Assembly: GCA_013400975.1 (NCBI GenBank)
Contig: WBMZ01009006.1
Location: 186,001 to 250,000, forward strand
Source: Atrichornis clamosus
Lineage: Eukaryota; Chordata; Aves; Passeriformes; Menuridae
DNA length: 64,000 bases
Direction: 5' to 3'
Part shown: in pieces, positions 10,871 to 24,500 of the stretch
How the letters are laid out: the number at the start of each line of letters is the position of its first letter
Numbering within the stretch: position 1 is the first letter of the stretch
Position numbers and translations under genes: made by a program
The notes under the pieces: generated by a model
Databases searched by the model: none
What the model saw: only the letters and a program-made list of their open reading frames with translations
What the model was told of the DNA's origin: nothing

Positions 10871-13800
10871 TACTCCCCCTCATTGATCACCAGCAGGGGA
10901 GGGTGTGTGAGCAGCAATCCCGTTCCACATCAGTCTGAGAGCTGAAAGTGCCAGCACAGCATGGCAAGGTACTCTGAGGAAGAGTATGTCCTATATGTCA
11001 GTGTGAGTGTCAGATAGTACAGGCGTGCATAGCAAGTGCAAATGTGAGATAAAAATATGAAGGTGCACAGGTATCTATAAAAGGAAGAGAGGAGAGAGAA
11101 GAGTATGTTCGCAAGCATTTTTTTACAGTGCACGTATTTTAGTGTTTATCAGAATCCATCCATCCATGCACTCTACAGGAAAGTGCAGCCTGCAAGGCAG
11201 TGGTTTCTCTGAAATCAGGTGTGTGTGAGTATCTTTAGGACTGTGCTAAGGTATAGGCATACCAATATACAAAGTAAGCAAGTAGCAGAGAGCAGCAGAA
11301 GGGTAAGTTTCATGGCATGGGGTGCAGAGTCACTCCCCCGGTGGAGCAGAGGAGGATCTGGGGAGCAATCCTCAAGGAGACTTTTCCTATATAGGCAGAG
11401 TGAAATTAATTGCAATCACAGTGTTTCTATGAGCAAAGTGAGGTATTTCAGGCACACAGAAGTGGGAGGCATCTGTCCCACTCAGAGAGCAAAGAGTTGA
11501 GCAGCTGAAAATACTTGTGTCAAATCCCCACTTAGGCATCTCTTCCCCCTCCAGCCCCTGTCCTCCCTCCCCTTGCTTTCCCATTCATTTCTCATTCTGC
11601 AGCTCTTCAGCACTAGGCCCTTCTCCTGATTAACATTTCAAACCCATTGATAGTTTGTGCTGGCTTAGACAAACTAATCATCATTAGCACTCCAAAAACC
11701 TGTCCAGCTTTCCCTCCCAGAGTCACAGGTGCCACCCTCAGCTGCTTGGAGAAAAAGGAAAAAATACACCAGCCACAACACACTCTTGGCAAGGCTGTCA
11801 GGAGGTACCAGCTCACAGCCCTGGCAGGCAAGGAGATCACCGTCCCTGGGCTCTGGGCTCCCATGGATCCAGGCTGCACATAGAGCATGGGGGCATCCAG
11901 GAGGAGGGCAGAGGGCTGAAGGCATCTTCTCCTCCCCTAGGTGTTACAGCAATGTGCTGTAGCACACTGGAACCTGCGCTGGAAGCACTTCTCGCTTCGC
12001 AGGGAAAAGCAGAGCCCACGTGCTAGATATGGCTCTTTTCTTCCAGCCTGGCCAAGCTAGAGAGGTGTTCATAGCGGGGGTTTGAGTGGGATTTGCTGGG
12101 CTGCTGTGGATATGATCTGCATACAGAAGGCTTGGTGCTTTTCCGACTGACCCAGTGACCTGTATCTCTTCTGTTTATAGAACAGGAAGAGGCAGAAAGG
12201 AAATATGTAATCCAGGGGTACCAGGAATGATGCAAGAGCAGGTGTCTTGGTGAGCTGCCCGTGTCTGGCCTGAGCTGTAGCCAAGAGATACAAAGGCCAC
12301 AGATAAATGCAGACCAACAGGAGGAAAAGAGAGATGGGCTGGAAGATGCTCTCTCTGACACTTGCACACAAATCTGCTACTGAACTGTCAGGAAGGCTTG
12401 GATGTGGTTCTTTACCTTTTTCCTGGAGATACCTAAATCCTCCCCATCAAGCAGGGCCATTCCACACAACACCCATTTTCGAAGAATGACCTTGTGCCCT
12501 CTGCAGTGGGGACCAGGTGGTATTCAACACTGCCCTAGGGATGAAGGCTGAGATGGTGCCCACGAGATTGCTACCTCACTCCAGATAATGCCAGCTGGGC
12601 CCTGGAGTGAGCTCAGGACTGCTCCAGAGACAAAACCCTCCTGACAGCAGCTGAAAAGAAGCAGGTTTTCCCAGCAGACCTGTTTTTCAGCTCTGATGGA
12701 AGCAAAGAGGTCAACATGACTCTGAAGCACACATCCTCCTAGGTCTGCCTTGGATTAGAAATTTCATTTCAGTCAGACTGACATTAAAATAATGACTGGG
12801 CAATCACTGGGAAATTCCACACCACTGGAATCATTGTACCTTGGGCAGCTCTCTGGGCCCTCATATGAAATGTTTGTGGAGTATATATCCACAAGGAGGG
12901 TCTGAAATGCCACTAAGCCTGTGTGCATCAGAGTCATGGAAAAGCCACCACCTCTCGTGTAGCTGCTTAGCAGCACACACAGAGCCTGCACAGAGGTCAC
13001 ACTGGAGAGAAAGGGATTATTTACAAGGCCACAAAAACCTTCCTACTGAAGCCCAGAACTAATGCTGAGCAGCAAAGTAATAGAAGAAAAAGCTGTCACA
13101 TGCCTCTGGAAACCAGGCCTGAGGAATGCAATTCCTCCAGCAAAAACTATCCAGGCAGACTGCTTGGGAAATAACGCATACCTGCCAAGCACTGAGAGCC
13201 ATCCTAGACTTCCTCTTCTCCCAGTGCTCTTCTCCAGCTACAACCTGGTGATCAAGAGTCCTCTTCCATCAAGTATCCCAAGCAATCTGCCCAGCCCCAG
13301 CATCCATAATGGTCTTGCTCCAAAGAGATCTGTGCAGAAACCAGGAGTGCAACACAGTCTCCCTCGCCTCCTTACAAATACTTCAGGGGAAGCCTTTAGA
13401 GGCCTATTCAGAGATTCTGCATCTTGGTGGATTTTGACACACAGTCCCTGTGTGCTCTGGAGGGCACGTGTGCCTGTGACGAGCCTGCCTCTGTGGCTTG
13501 AGAAATCAGTTATGAGGGCAGATCCGTTCTCCAGAGCTGGCAGTATAAAACTCCCAGTCCTTTTGCACAAGCTCACCACATAAAGGATATGTGACACTGC
13601 TAGCTCTCACTGGAAAAAAGAGATTGCCTGCACAGCTCCCCATTCTCTGCTGCATAGGACAGAGCAAGCATCCCTAAGGCACATCTCCTTCCCTCCTAGC
13701 TGCTCTCCTGACATCATCCCCACCTAACACTCACTTCAGGAACACGTTAGGATGAGGCTTATCTCATAATTTTGCATGGCCATTATCTTACAGCAACTGC

Positions 13801-16800
13801 AGACTTTGGTGGCATGTTAGGTACCAGGGGCTAGGGTAGGGTAGGAGATCAGTGCAATCACAGATGTTACTTTAGAGGTTCCACACTCTTCTGTTATCCA
13901 CCAGGAGACCTCTGGGAGCATCCTGCCTCCATGCTCCTGTGGGGCAAATACTCAGGCACTAACAACATTTAAGACAGCAGCAGATTTTCACAAGTGAATC
14001 TGTAGACAAAAATATGTTGCCATCTTCCAAAGCCTGTTCAGACACTGACAGTCACCTCTCAGCTATATGACTCCCTTGTTTCTGCAAATATCCATTCCCT
14101 CTCACACCCCCACCAGCTTCCCTGCCCCAGACAACTATCTTCTGACCAGAAAATAAAACACCCCTGTTTACGGCACAATCATGTGGTTTTAAAGCTGAGC
14201 CCAGAGGCTTCTGTCATAATTCCTAGACTCCCTGCCTGTAACCAGCAAGGGCTGGGGAGAGGCTGCCAGTGGCTGTGACAGCATCTGTACAGCCACATGC
14301 ACCCAGCTCGGCAACGCAGAGCCGGCCCGAGGCAGCAGCTCCCGTTTGTTGCAGGATGCTGACAGAAGGGGGCAAAATCCATCTGCAGTCAGCGCTGGTT
14401 CCCTGCTTTTGCTGCGCTTGCTTCTCTGTCACCCTCGCATCCCTTCAGCCCTGAGCCCTCCGGCACACTCCGGCCAGGCGGGCTGCCCCTGCAGAGGGGA
14501 CACTGTCACAGCCCTCAGCAGGGGTGGCTGCCAGGACAGTCCGCAGCCTCCTGGCCTGGGGTGCTCCCCTGAGCCCCAAGGGCCCACGACAGGGGCCAGC
14601 TCATCCCATCTCACCTGCCTCCTGCAGAGTAGCCCCAGGACAAGAGAGCCACTGGCAGAGGCAAGTGTGTGCTGGGGGCAGTGCTGGGCCGAGCCCGATC
14701 ACTGTGTCTGTGTGTACTTACTGCTGAGATGGCTGCTGGCGCTGAGAGCAGCAGAAAAGCTGATGGGAGTTGCAAGGAGGGTCCCCAGGAATGGGTGAGA
14801 GAAACAGGGCAACAGGGATGACAAACTTCCTTCCATGGAATGGGGTCAGATTCTCCCTCACCCTGTACATTCCGTAGCTCCAGAGATGGTAGATACAAAA
14901 CACGGCAGAGGCAGGATGGCAGAGTCCCACGAAACCTGGTGCCAGGCAGTGGGCACAACAGGGCCCACCCATCTGCAAGATGTGGGGCAAGAAACCACAA
15001 AAGGGGTTTGGGACTCAGGGAGCACAGAAGGTCTCCAAAGGACAGCTTTAAATCCTTCTCCACAATACTTTTGGAATCAGTTTTCACTTTTAGAGAAGCC
15101 TCAGTGCCAGGGGCACCATCATGTCTCAGGCCACTGTGAGCTTCAGTTGCCTGTGAGGTGGTAATCTGGGATACTTGTGTGGTGACTTTTGCCAATTATG
15201 AAAATCTGGAAAAACAGAAGCAGAGACAGAACAGGAAAGCAGACAATTCCCCTCAAATACTATAACACACACCACACACCCCTTTCTTTTTTTTTCCTGT
15301 GAGTAAGCAACATTTTCTCTCTCCTCAACTCCTCAGCTGGCTTGGTGACTTCTATTTCTGTATACATCAGTGAGTCCCTTCTCCTTACATCATCTGACTG
15401 CCTACAGCCAACTCCTGTGAATTTCCTGCAAGTCTTACTATAGCTGGCAGCTGCCCTTGAAGCCCCTTAGATATCAGACTTGCAGAGTTCACTGGGAAAG
15501 AGCTTTTACTTCCCTCCTCCCTGTCTTCTAAGCTTTGCATTTGAGGAGGGCAAGTGGAGGAAAGAACAGAAAATGGGGGCATCTGTAAGCCCCAGGCTGG
15601 CTTAAGCATTTCTTCTACACCTGTGGCACAGCAGGGAGTGAGAAAAATTATTATCCTCATCTCCAGTTTCTGTATTACAGCACGGTCCCGGTGTGACACA
15701 GGATGTTTAAGGGCTGCTACCCATGCTGGCAGTGGGATTGCTTTCCTTCACCTGATAGAAAGGTGCAGTGACCTCTGGGGGGCCCTGGCAGCCACACCAC
15801 TGCCTAGGAGAGAAAGTGAAGAGCTGCTTGGTATGCAACAGAGATGGCAAAGGTGGGCGGGATGAACTGATAACCACCTTGCACCAGGATCAGCACAGGT
15901 AATGTAGTAGACCTGCCGTGAGATCTCGAGTGGGAAACGTCTCAGTTTCAAGTTTTTCAGCTTGCAGTGCCCACCTGACATCAGGCCTAGGGACCAGCCA
16001 GACACAAGGCCTTGAGGAAACGGGGCTGTGATCTCTCCTTCTCTCTCAAGCAGCTCCAAGGTTCTCATCAGGATGACAGAGGGCATATTTTTGCTTGTCC
16101 CTTGGGACACCCCCGTCTTGAAGCTCTTAGGCTGGGCAGGAGAGATGTTAGCAGAGATGCTGCTAGATCAAAATGCCAACAGCAACCTGGAAAGGCCTAG
16201 ATATCCCCAGCCATGAAGCCTTCTGCTTCACAAGGCTGGGCTGTGGTTGGGAGTCCTTGCATTAAGGTACCTTAGCACACCTGTACAGCAGAGCTGGAGG
16301 AAGGGAGGAGAGGGAGGCACAGAGCAAGAAATATCTTTTTTGCTGGGAATTAAGGACTTTCATGCCCAGACCCTTAGGGTACCCTCCTGACACACACCCC
16401 ATACGCAGATGTGTACAGAAGAGATGTGTGTCTCTGTGCTTAACAGAGAGTCAACCTGGGGGGCTTTTCTGTTTCTTGCACATGGGATGGGCTGGAGCAG
16501 GGAGATTTTACGCACTTTGTTAATGTAGTCTGCAGCCCACTTCTGATAATCTGAAGTTTTCTTCTCTTAAAAAAATTCCTCGAGCAGACAGCCGCCTCTG
16601 TGTGAAACAACTGTTCACAGCAATTACAGCAGCCAGAGAAGGAAAACATTTTACACCTTCACACTGAAAAACCCTTTAGGGAAAGCTGTGTTCTCCCCTG
16701 AGCAGAGGGAAGAAGAGGTGCTGGCCTGCAGCAAGCAGAAGATTGAAAAGCTTGGCATCATTTTCTTTGCCTCATACTGGCATTGTGGGGGTAGGCAGTA

Positions 16801-17280
16801 TGTGACAAAACACCCCTGTCTATCTGACACAAGGATGCCTACATCATAAAAACTTAGCAAGCATCTTGTTGGCCAAAACATTTCAGAATAATTTCCTAAA
16901 TAAATTCCTTGCAAATAGCTACATACAACTGTGTTTATCAGAGTATCTGTGCTTCCTGCTGTGCCTTACTGAAGGCATTAAGTTGCTGGTCACTCTTTAG
17001 TCTTATTGTCAGCTATGCAGATCTAAGAAAAGATATACGGATTAAACTATTGCTTTGGGTATTTTTCCCCCCTCATTCGCAAGAACAACCCCAATTTCTC
17101 ATTTAGACTTTAGTTAGCTATCCTGCTGAGAAACTGCAGATCTCTCTCCTGGAGCTCTGTGGGAAACAGGAGAGAGATGGCAAAAACTTTTTTTTCCCAT
17201 CTGTGAGTGAGCAAAACTGACCTGGAGTCATATAGAAATCAGAGCAACAGAGGAGGAAGAAGCTATTTTTATCAAGTCAC

Positions 17281-17309
17281 TTTTTTTCCTTTTTTTTTTT
17301 TTTTTTTTT
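17281..17309. repeat. Poly-T tract
   Basis: Seven T, then CC, then 20 T in a row. No retroelement body is recognisable beside it, so it is most simply a microsatellite. Confidence 0.85.
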
Positions 17310-20300
17310 AGGCAAGAACCACATTTTAAGCTGCTAGTCCCTATTTTTCTCTAAATTCTCTGAGGAGCTGGCAACGGATGGCAGGGCCTGACCTCCAAAA
17401 AGAAGTAAGAGCAATTAAGAGGAGAACAAATCCAGGGTCATCCAGGAATTTCACAGCTGTCATTGTGCAGCACACCAAGGCCTCCCCAAACCTCACAGTA
17501 GGGGTGAGGAGAGGACTCTTGTTGCTCTATTTGCAGCTCCCCTGCTGCCTGAATGGAAGGAGATGCTCCACCAGCCACCAGATATAGAGGAGCTGTAACA
17601 GAGGCTTGGCATTCCACAGCTGCATCCAGGGGAGAGGGAGTGAAAGATGAAGGCTGTTAGGTGATGAAAGACTGGTTAAGTTAGGATGGCTGTCTAAAAC
17701 ATTTCAAAGAAATTAAAGAAAGGAGAAATTAAGAAAGATGTTGAACGGTAAGCCTAATTAGTGTAGCAGTGTAGTTATAGTCATGATAGCCTAAGGATAC
17801 AATTAGACGTGTCTAGAGAGGGAGGCTGATCTTGTTGTTAAGGCATAAAGGTAGGGGACAGGATAATATGTGTTGCAGTCTGGAGCTGGCTCCTAAATGA
17901 CTCTGAAGTGTTGCAGGGACTTCCTGTGACTCCAGCAAGAAACTTCCATTCTCTTGATACCTTGGTTTCAATGTTTCCAAATGTTTCTAAATAAGCCTGA
18001 GGAATTCCCAAGACCAAGCCTAGGTATTTTTAAGGCTTTCAACCACCAGGGTCCCTTTTAGTACACCTTGGACTTACAATTGGAGATCTTAGGGCAAAAG
18101 CTGCGAGGAGAAAGCAAAGCTGGCTGCCAAAAAGAGCCAGGAGCAATAAAACAACAAAGGAAGATGCCCTAAATTAGCGTGACACATCCAAACCAGCTGT
18201 TTTCTAGTCTCAGATAATCACATCTCAGTTTCATGGAAGAGATGCTGGAAGATACACAGCCTTTCACTTTGATATTGCAGAATGACATTCCTAAGCAAAC
18301 TGACTTTGGTGACCCTTGGTCTGGTCCTCGGTAAAACAGCAAAGATGTCACAGCGTGCATGCATCATTCACACCACGGCTCTGAGGCCACAGCTGTTTGT
18401 GAATCCCTCTCTACCCAACGCTGCCACCCTCTTCACTCTGCATTCACGGGAAAGAGTTGTGACAGCAGGAACAAGAGGAGATAAATAGGAGATTGAGGCT
18501 GACACAAGCTATGTCTCTACAAACCTTAGCAGTCAGGCGCCGGCAGCTCAGCCCACCCTGCGTGCGATGTTCACCCGGGTGCAGGGCCAGCCCCAGGCCA
18601 GCAGCAGCAAGCCTCACCCAGCACACCTCAGACCACGCTTGGCACAGGTCTAGCAGAGTCCTTCATGGCTCCATCCGCAACTAGCCGTGGCAGACCGTGC
18701 TTTTTTCCCTCCAAAACACAGCGGTGGAACTTTTCTAGCATATGGAAGTGAGAACTTGTGTGATGCAAGGGGAGATGCTGGCAGAGCCCTATTGCAGAGA
18801 GCTAGGAGAGATGTCTGACTCAGTGACACATGACAAAAATTAAGGTTTACACAGACATGAGCCCAAGCCTTCTCAGGGAAATACTCAGAGAGACATTCTG
18901 ACAGAGGATTTGCCTCAAAAGCAGATACCACCAAGTGACCCAGGCAGGTAAAGGGATGTGGGTCGGCGCCATCCCCAGTTATGTGGGCATGGACAGAGAT
19001 CCTGCAGAGGTCCAGCCCTGAGGGGTCTCAGCAAGAGGCAATGCTTATCACGCCACTTCAGTGCCAGCTCTACATTGTCCATGGCATGAAATGACTGACA
19101 TGCTGGTGCACAAAGGTAAAAAAGGACAGATTGATTTATTGATCAAGGAAAGACACAGTCTCCTTGACAGAGATGCGCTGTCAAACGATGGCAGGACATG
19201 CTGCTAAAAGCCCTCCAGATTGATTACTTTACCTGCCACCTGATCCTTCATTGCCCTGGGCTCTGGCAGATGAAGAGCAAGGGAAGATTTACACGTGGAC
19301 ACAAAAACACGCAGAAATGAAAGCTCCAGGGGTCTGGACAGGACACAGTGGCCCCCCTCTCCTCCACCTGCCACAGGGCTGGAAGGTCCCTCGGCCCATG
19401 GGCCAGCCAAGGTGGCAGGAAGACCAGCGAAACCTCACTGTGCAGCCAACCGAAAGTGGCACTGTGGCAGGTAACACCTGCACATCCTGAAACGCTGCCA
19501 TTTCCCTTCCCCATCTGTTCTGTAGGATTAAACCACTCCTGTCTGTACGATTTTATGGCCTGTGCCTGCCCCGGGGATTGTGGAGAGTGCAGCCAGGCAC
19601 TTGGCCCGGCACTGCTGTCAAACACTGCGATGCAGGCACTCAGCCCACTGCAGGAGGTGATGCCACAGCCCACATCCCAGCACAGGACATCAGGCTGGGA
19701 CACCCATGGAAAACAGCCTCTTCAACATCAGCTGCAGCAGGGCAGTGCCAGTCCACGAGGCAGCTGTGTCCTGGGGGCTACTCTCCTTTGTCACTGCCAG
19801 TGCACCCTGGGGCATCCAAAGCAGCTCTCTCATAGTGTGGGCTAATGACAATAAACCCTACTGAAGGAGAGAAGAACATTGGAATGACCACTTTCTTGAA
19901 ATTCTAGGGCCCAGTTTACAATTTCTGCACTGGTTCCTTCACAGGATAGGCTCTTGGTTAAATGGGATCATCCCCTACTTGACAAGAAGTGTGACTGTGC
20001 CTCTCCAACAGCTTGCTCGGGAGACAGGGCCTTATCATGGCAGCAATTCAAGGCAGCCTGCTTGTGACATGACATGGATTCACCACTCAGCACCACATTA
20101 AACCCCAAAGTTACTCGGGTGGCCGGGTCCCAACTTTGCTACACAAACACGTTGAGCCAAGCACGTCACAAATTTGTAACGAGCTTGTTTAGAGAGCTGT
20201 AGCATGAGGTAGGCAGGAGAGGAGATGCATAACAAAGAGTGTCCCTTAAATGATTCAGTGCTGCCCAATTTACCAGGCACACTATGTTGGGAAAATGCCA

Positions 20301-20699
20301 CTCCAGAGCTGCTCTCGTACCTGTTAAAGGGCTTGATATTCCCAATACATGGCAGCTCTGTCTTAATTCTGTGGGCAATCTGACCAGCTTTGGCTGTGCA
20401 CCAAATCCAGATGGCTCGCCACCTCTCTTGTGGAAAGTGTAAATAATACAGCAGACCAACCACAGGAAAAACAGTGATCCCAAACAGGCAGAGATGTGAG
20501 AGGCTAATTTGACTTTTGAACGAGCATCTAAATTAACATCCTCTTTTTTGGACTGCAGCAAATGCCACAAATGATTGAAGAATGCCCAGCCTAGACACAC
20601 TGGCTGTGGGAAAGGCAGGAGTACAACAGGAGGTGGCTGTGCACTAGAAAAGACAGGATAACACTCTGATGGACACAACTGATGTCATCTCTTTACTTC

Positions 20700-21594
20700 C
20701 TGCTGAGGCCTATATCCTTGTTGATAAATTGGAACAATATGGGTTTGATGGATGGAGTAGTAGATGGATAAGGAATTGGAATAAGGATATATGGAAGAAG
20801 TTGCACTCAGTGTCTTAGTGGTCCAAATGGAGATGAGTAACAAGTGATGTCCCTCAAGGGGCCATATCAGGACTGGTACTGTTTAACACATTTAATAATG
20901 ATATAGTGGGATCAAGTCCACGCTCACAGACTTTGTACATGACAGGAAGCTGAGGGATTCTATCCAGAAGGACCTTGACAGGTTTGTGAAGTGGGCCCAT
21001 GTGAAGTTTATGAAGTTCAACAAGATGAAGTGTAAGGTCCTGCACCTGCATCAGGGCAATCCCCAGTAAGAATACAGATTGGAGAATGGATTGATGGAGA
21101 GCAGCCCTGTGAAAAAGGATGTTGGGATACTGGTGGATAAAAAACTAGATGAGCCAGCAGTGTGCTTTCCCAGCTGAGAAAGCCAATTATATCCTGAGCT
21201 GCATCAAAAAAAGTGTCACCAGCAGGGCAGGAGAGTTGACTTTCCCCCTTGACTCTGTTCTCATGAGACTCCAACTGGAGTACTGCATCCACGTCTGGAG
21301 TCCTTAGCAGAGGAAGTCATGAATGTGTACGAGCGAGTCCAGAGGATGGCCACAAGAACAGCTGAAAGGTTAGAGTACCTCTCCTACAAAGAAAGGCTGA
21401 GAGACTTTGGTTTGTTCAGCCTGGAAAAGACAAGGCTCCAAGGACACCTTAATGTGGCCTTTCACTATATAAATGGTGCTCACAGGAAAGACGAAGAGCG
21501 ACCTTTCACCAGGGTCTGTAGTGACAGGACGAGTGGCAACAGCTTTAAGCTAAAAAATGGTCCCATCCAACCCAAACCATTCTGTGATTCTGTG
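20700..21594 (+). mobile_element. CR1 LINE fragment, reverse-transcriptase region to 3' end, inactive
   Basis: This is a 5'-truncated CR1 retrotransposon. From 20720 the frame reads LEQYGFDGWSSRWIRNW, then SDVPQGAISGLVLFN with FNNDI, which are CR1 reverse-transcriptase motifs. The catalytic FADD box is changed to FVHD at 20932-20943, so the enzyme is dead even apart from frameshifts. Near the end of the protein, YKERLRDFGLFSLEK (about 21388-21432) is the usual CR1 C-terminal text. The 3' end is intact: ATTCTGTG occurs twice, at 21579-21586 and 21587-21594, the octamer tail typical of CR1. Between about 21550 and 21560 the sequence jumps from the GACAGGACGAG...TTTAAGCT region to the TCCCATCCAACCC terminal segment, losing what I remember as about 300 bases of the usual 3' part. 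Open frames in this interval are remnants, not genes. Confidence 0.92.
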
Positions 21595-24500
21595 TGTGGA
21601 GCCCTCTAACCCCTTCTGCTGGAGTTCACTTTGGCCCTGAGATGGGACATCATCTCCCAGCCCCAGGACTGAGCAAAGCAGGAAAAAGGAACAGTATCAA
21701 TAAGAAGAATCATAATTCTGTGTCTTCTTTCACTGGCACTTCTATTCAAAGATCTTGAAATCTTTTTAAAGCAGTGTGAGATTAATCTCATTCATCAACT
21801 CATCTCATTCCCTCCACATGTCACAACCCAATTTCACCCTGAGCTCATACATATGTACACTTGAGCAACAACCAATTCGATGGAAAGAAGATGGTGATTT
21901 GAGTGTGTCTGGTTTTGAAGGGTACCTGGATATCCGGAGCAGCTGCTGCATCCCAAAGCTAGGGCCTCGTGTTTGAAAGAGAGCATCTCAGCATTTCATG
22001 GCTGAATAAGGTGTGATTTCCTGCCTCCGTCAAAGAACCTGGACCAACAGCTTCTTTCTCAAAAATTTTTGTGGTCAAATGTATTTTGGATCTTGCATCC
22101 CCTTGACTCTAGATCTGGAGGAAGCCAAGTAGAAATCTGCCTACTTCACAAGAGCAATAGAAAGGAAAAAGAATATGGTAAAATTTCCCTGCAACAAAGT
22201 AATGTTTTGCCTGTGAAGGGATTTCCATTGATTATCTGGGAGATGGGAGAACAGGAACAGAGGGAGACATCTGTCATCATATTTAATGGTGCTTCTTGTT
22301 GTACAGTTTAAATAATTAAAGAAGATTCATCCAAGTAGAAAGAAAGATAGGATTAAGAAAGAAAAAAAAAAGGCAAAATGGAAAAAAAAGATCCCAGGCA
22401 GTTGTGTAACTATTTTCCCCCTGGGCCTGGGAAATGTTTCCACTAAGTAATCCAAGACACTGCTTAAGATTCAAACTATTGCTTGCTAGGGAAAGGGAGG
22501 GAGGGCAGAGGGAGAATACTGCAAAAACATTTGACTACATCTGCTACCCACTCATTATTGTAATAGAGAGAGGTAGGGATAAATCTGACTACATGTGTGA
22601 GGGCAGCAATTGGTTGTTAGTTTCAAAGACGCTATTACACCCTGGAGGAGCAGGGACAGACACAGGTGACATTCACCAATTTCAATGGGGCGGAGGGAAA
22701 TCACACACTGGAATGAAGTTAATAAGCAACTCAGAGGGCAGGGTCCATGATTGCCAACCTGATTTCTATAATTGGTGTGATTACTACTATTGTAACTTAA
22801 ACACAACAGCAAATCACTTGCTTAATTGAATTTTCTTTCTGTGTGTGGCTGGGAAGGGGGAGGACACAGAGGAGGATGCAAATTTCTCCTACAGCTGTGT
22901 GTGCCTTCTCAGCCATGAAACAAGCACAGGGGTCATGGGATTGGGGGGCAGCCCCAGGGGCAGAAGCGGGGAGGTTAGAGGGGCCTAAGGCAAAGCAGGA
23001 CAACTTTTCTTGCTTGATTTTCATGGAGGATGATGCTCTCTGTTTCTAAACACTGCCAACACCTGCACTGCATTGAAAGTGAAAACTTTGCACAGGACTC
23101 AGTAAATGCCACACAGCACACCAGGAGATGATAAAGCTGCTCACTGAATTCCCGGGAGAGTCAGGCAAATGACCATACTGCAGCCTGTGCCCCCGCTCTC
23201 AAATGCACATCCCCTTCCACCATCAGCAAAAGCCTGCAAGGAGTGTCGTTTAGATCAGCCTGTGGGATCCATTTATTCTCCCCAGCATTCTTTTCTAAAA
23301 GACATTTGCAACAGCCAGGAGACACTCCAGAAAAAAAAAAAAAAAAGAACACATTGGCCTCTGAAATGTCAGAAGCAAACATGACCTAAACATGTGTTAT
23401 CTCTGTGTCATGGCATTAAATCTCTGCTATATCTTACTTGGAGATTCACACAGGGATGACAGAAAAAGAGGGCTGCTCGTGCCCCCTATACCTGGTTTGG
23501 AGGGAGCACCTACTTGCCCCCTTAACTGCTTTTGATGATACCTCATCTGTTTTCAAATGCTATTTTGAACCTGTCTTTACAGACAGGCCCATCTGCACCT
23601 TCATGTTTTGGCAGGCTGAAGAGTAGTGGGTTTTTAACAGGACCAGGCAGGATCTTGTATTCGCAGATTTTCAGCAGATTTTGTGCAGTGTCCTGTTGAG
23701 GGACAGTAGATTTAAAGTGTAGATCCAAAACCTTTAGGTCACCCTGTCTCCTCTGTGAGACTGAAACCATGAAAATATCTGCTGAATTGATTAGACTTCA
23801 GTGCAATCAAGATATTCCTAATTCCCTGGATGAGAAACCTCCAGGTCTGCTCCAGAAAAAAATAAAAAAACCAAACACAGCACAGACCAGCAGCAAATTT
23901 TGCTATGCCCAAGACTGCAATACCACAATACGCTTCTTCCCTTAGAGCTTTTCATGCCTGTATTTCACAGCATGCTACACAGTGAGAGAAGCATTGCTTT
24001 TTGACAGGGATCCTGAGACGTGCACAGATGCAGAACCCAAAACTGCAGGCAGGGCTTTGAGCCTTCTGACCTTACCTAGACCTTGGGCATCTATATAATT
24101 TATTAAGAGCCAAACTTGATGTACCTGTCTCATGGGAGCCTTATTCGTGTGTATATTGAGTGTAGTAAGACAAGCAGGACTTAAGGCATAAATGAAACCT
24201 TGCAGAAGGTCCTTCCATGAGTGTTTGGGTGGAATTTTTGGAACTACCACAACTCCAACTCTAGAAGTCATTGTTTATTTTTCTCTTTAAACTTGCTTTA
24301 ATCTAGCACAGAAAACCAGGGGATGGGGAGGGACTCTGGGAAAACATGATCCCTGATCCCTTCAATAATATATCTCCCCTACAGCTGCACAAAAATAAAA
24401 TATTAATTTATCTGATTTGAAACAGAAAGATGGAAGGAGGGGGGAAAATTGACGGGGGCTATGCAATGTTTTCCATCATATATTTATGTTTATGTTCATA

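Larger units (their letters stand above)
9261..20699. other. Intergenic, no gene recognised
   Basis: Over 11 kb without a recognisable transposon or coding exon. Details: an imperfect hairpin at 10832-10870; a GC-rich patch (roughly 60% GC) at 14230-14710, which explains several overlapping open frames on both strands; a poly-T run at 17281-17309; and a small CpG-containing patch at about 18535-18590. The longest frame, 194 codons on the minus strand (14611-15195), is low-identity text over GC-rich DNA with no domain I recognise. Confidence 0.4.

Noticed and set aside
14611..15195. A 194-codon minus-strand frame
   Set aside because: Partly over a GC-rich patch where stops are rare; no domain, and competing frames are equally open.
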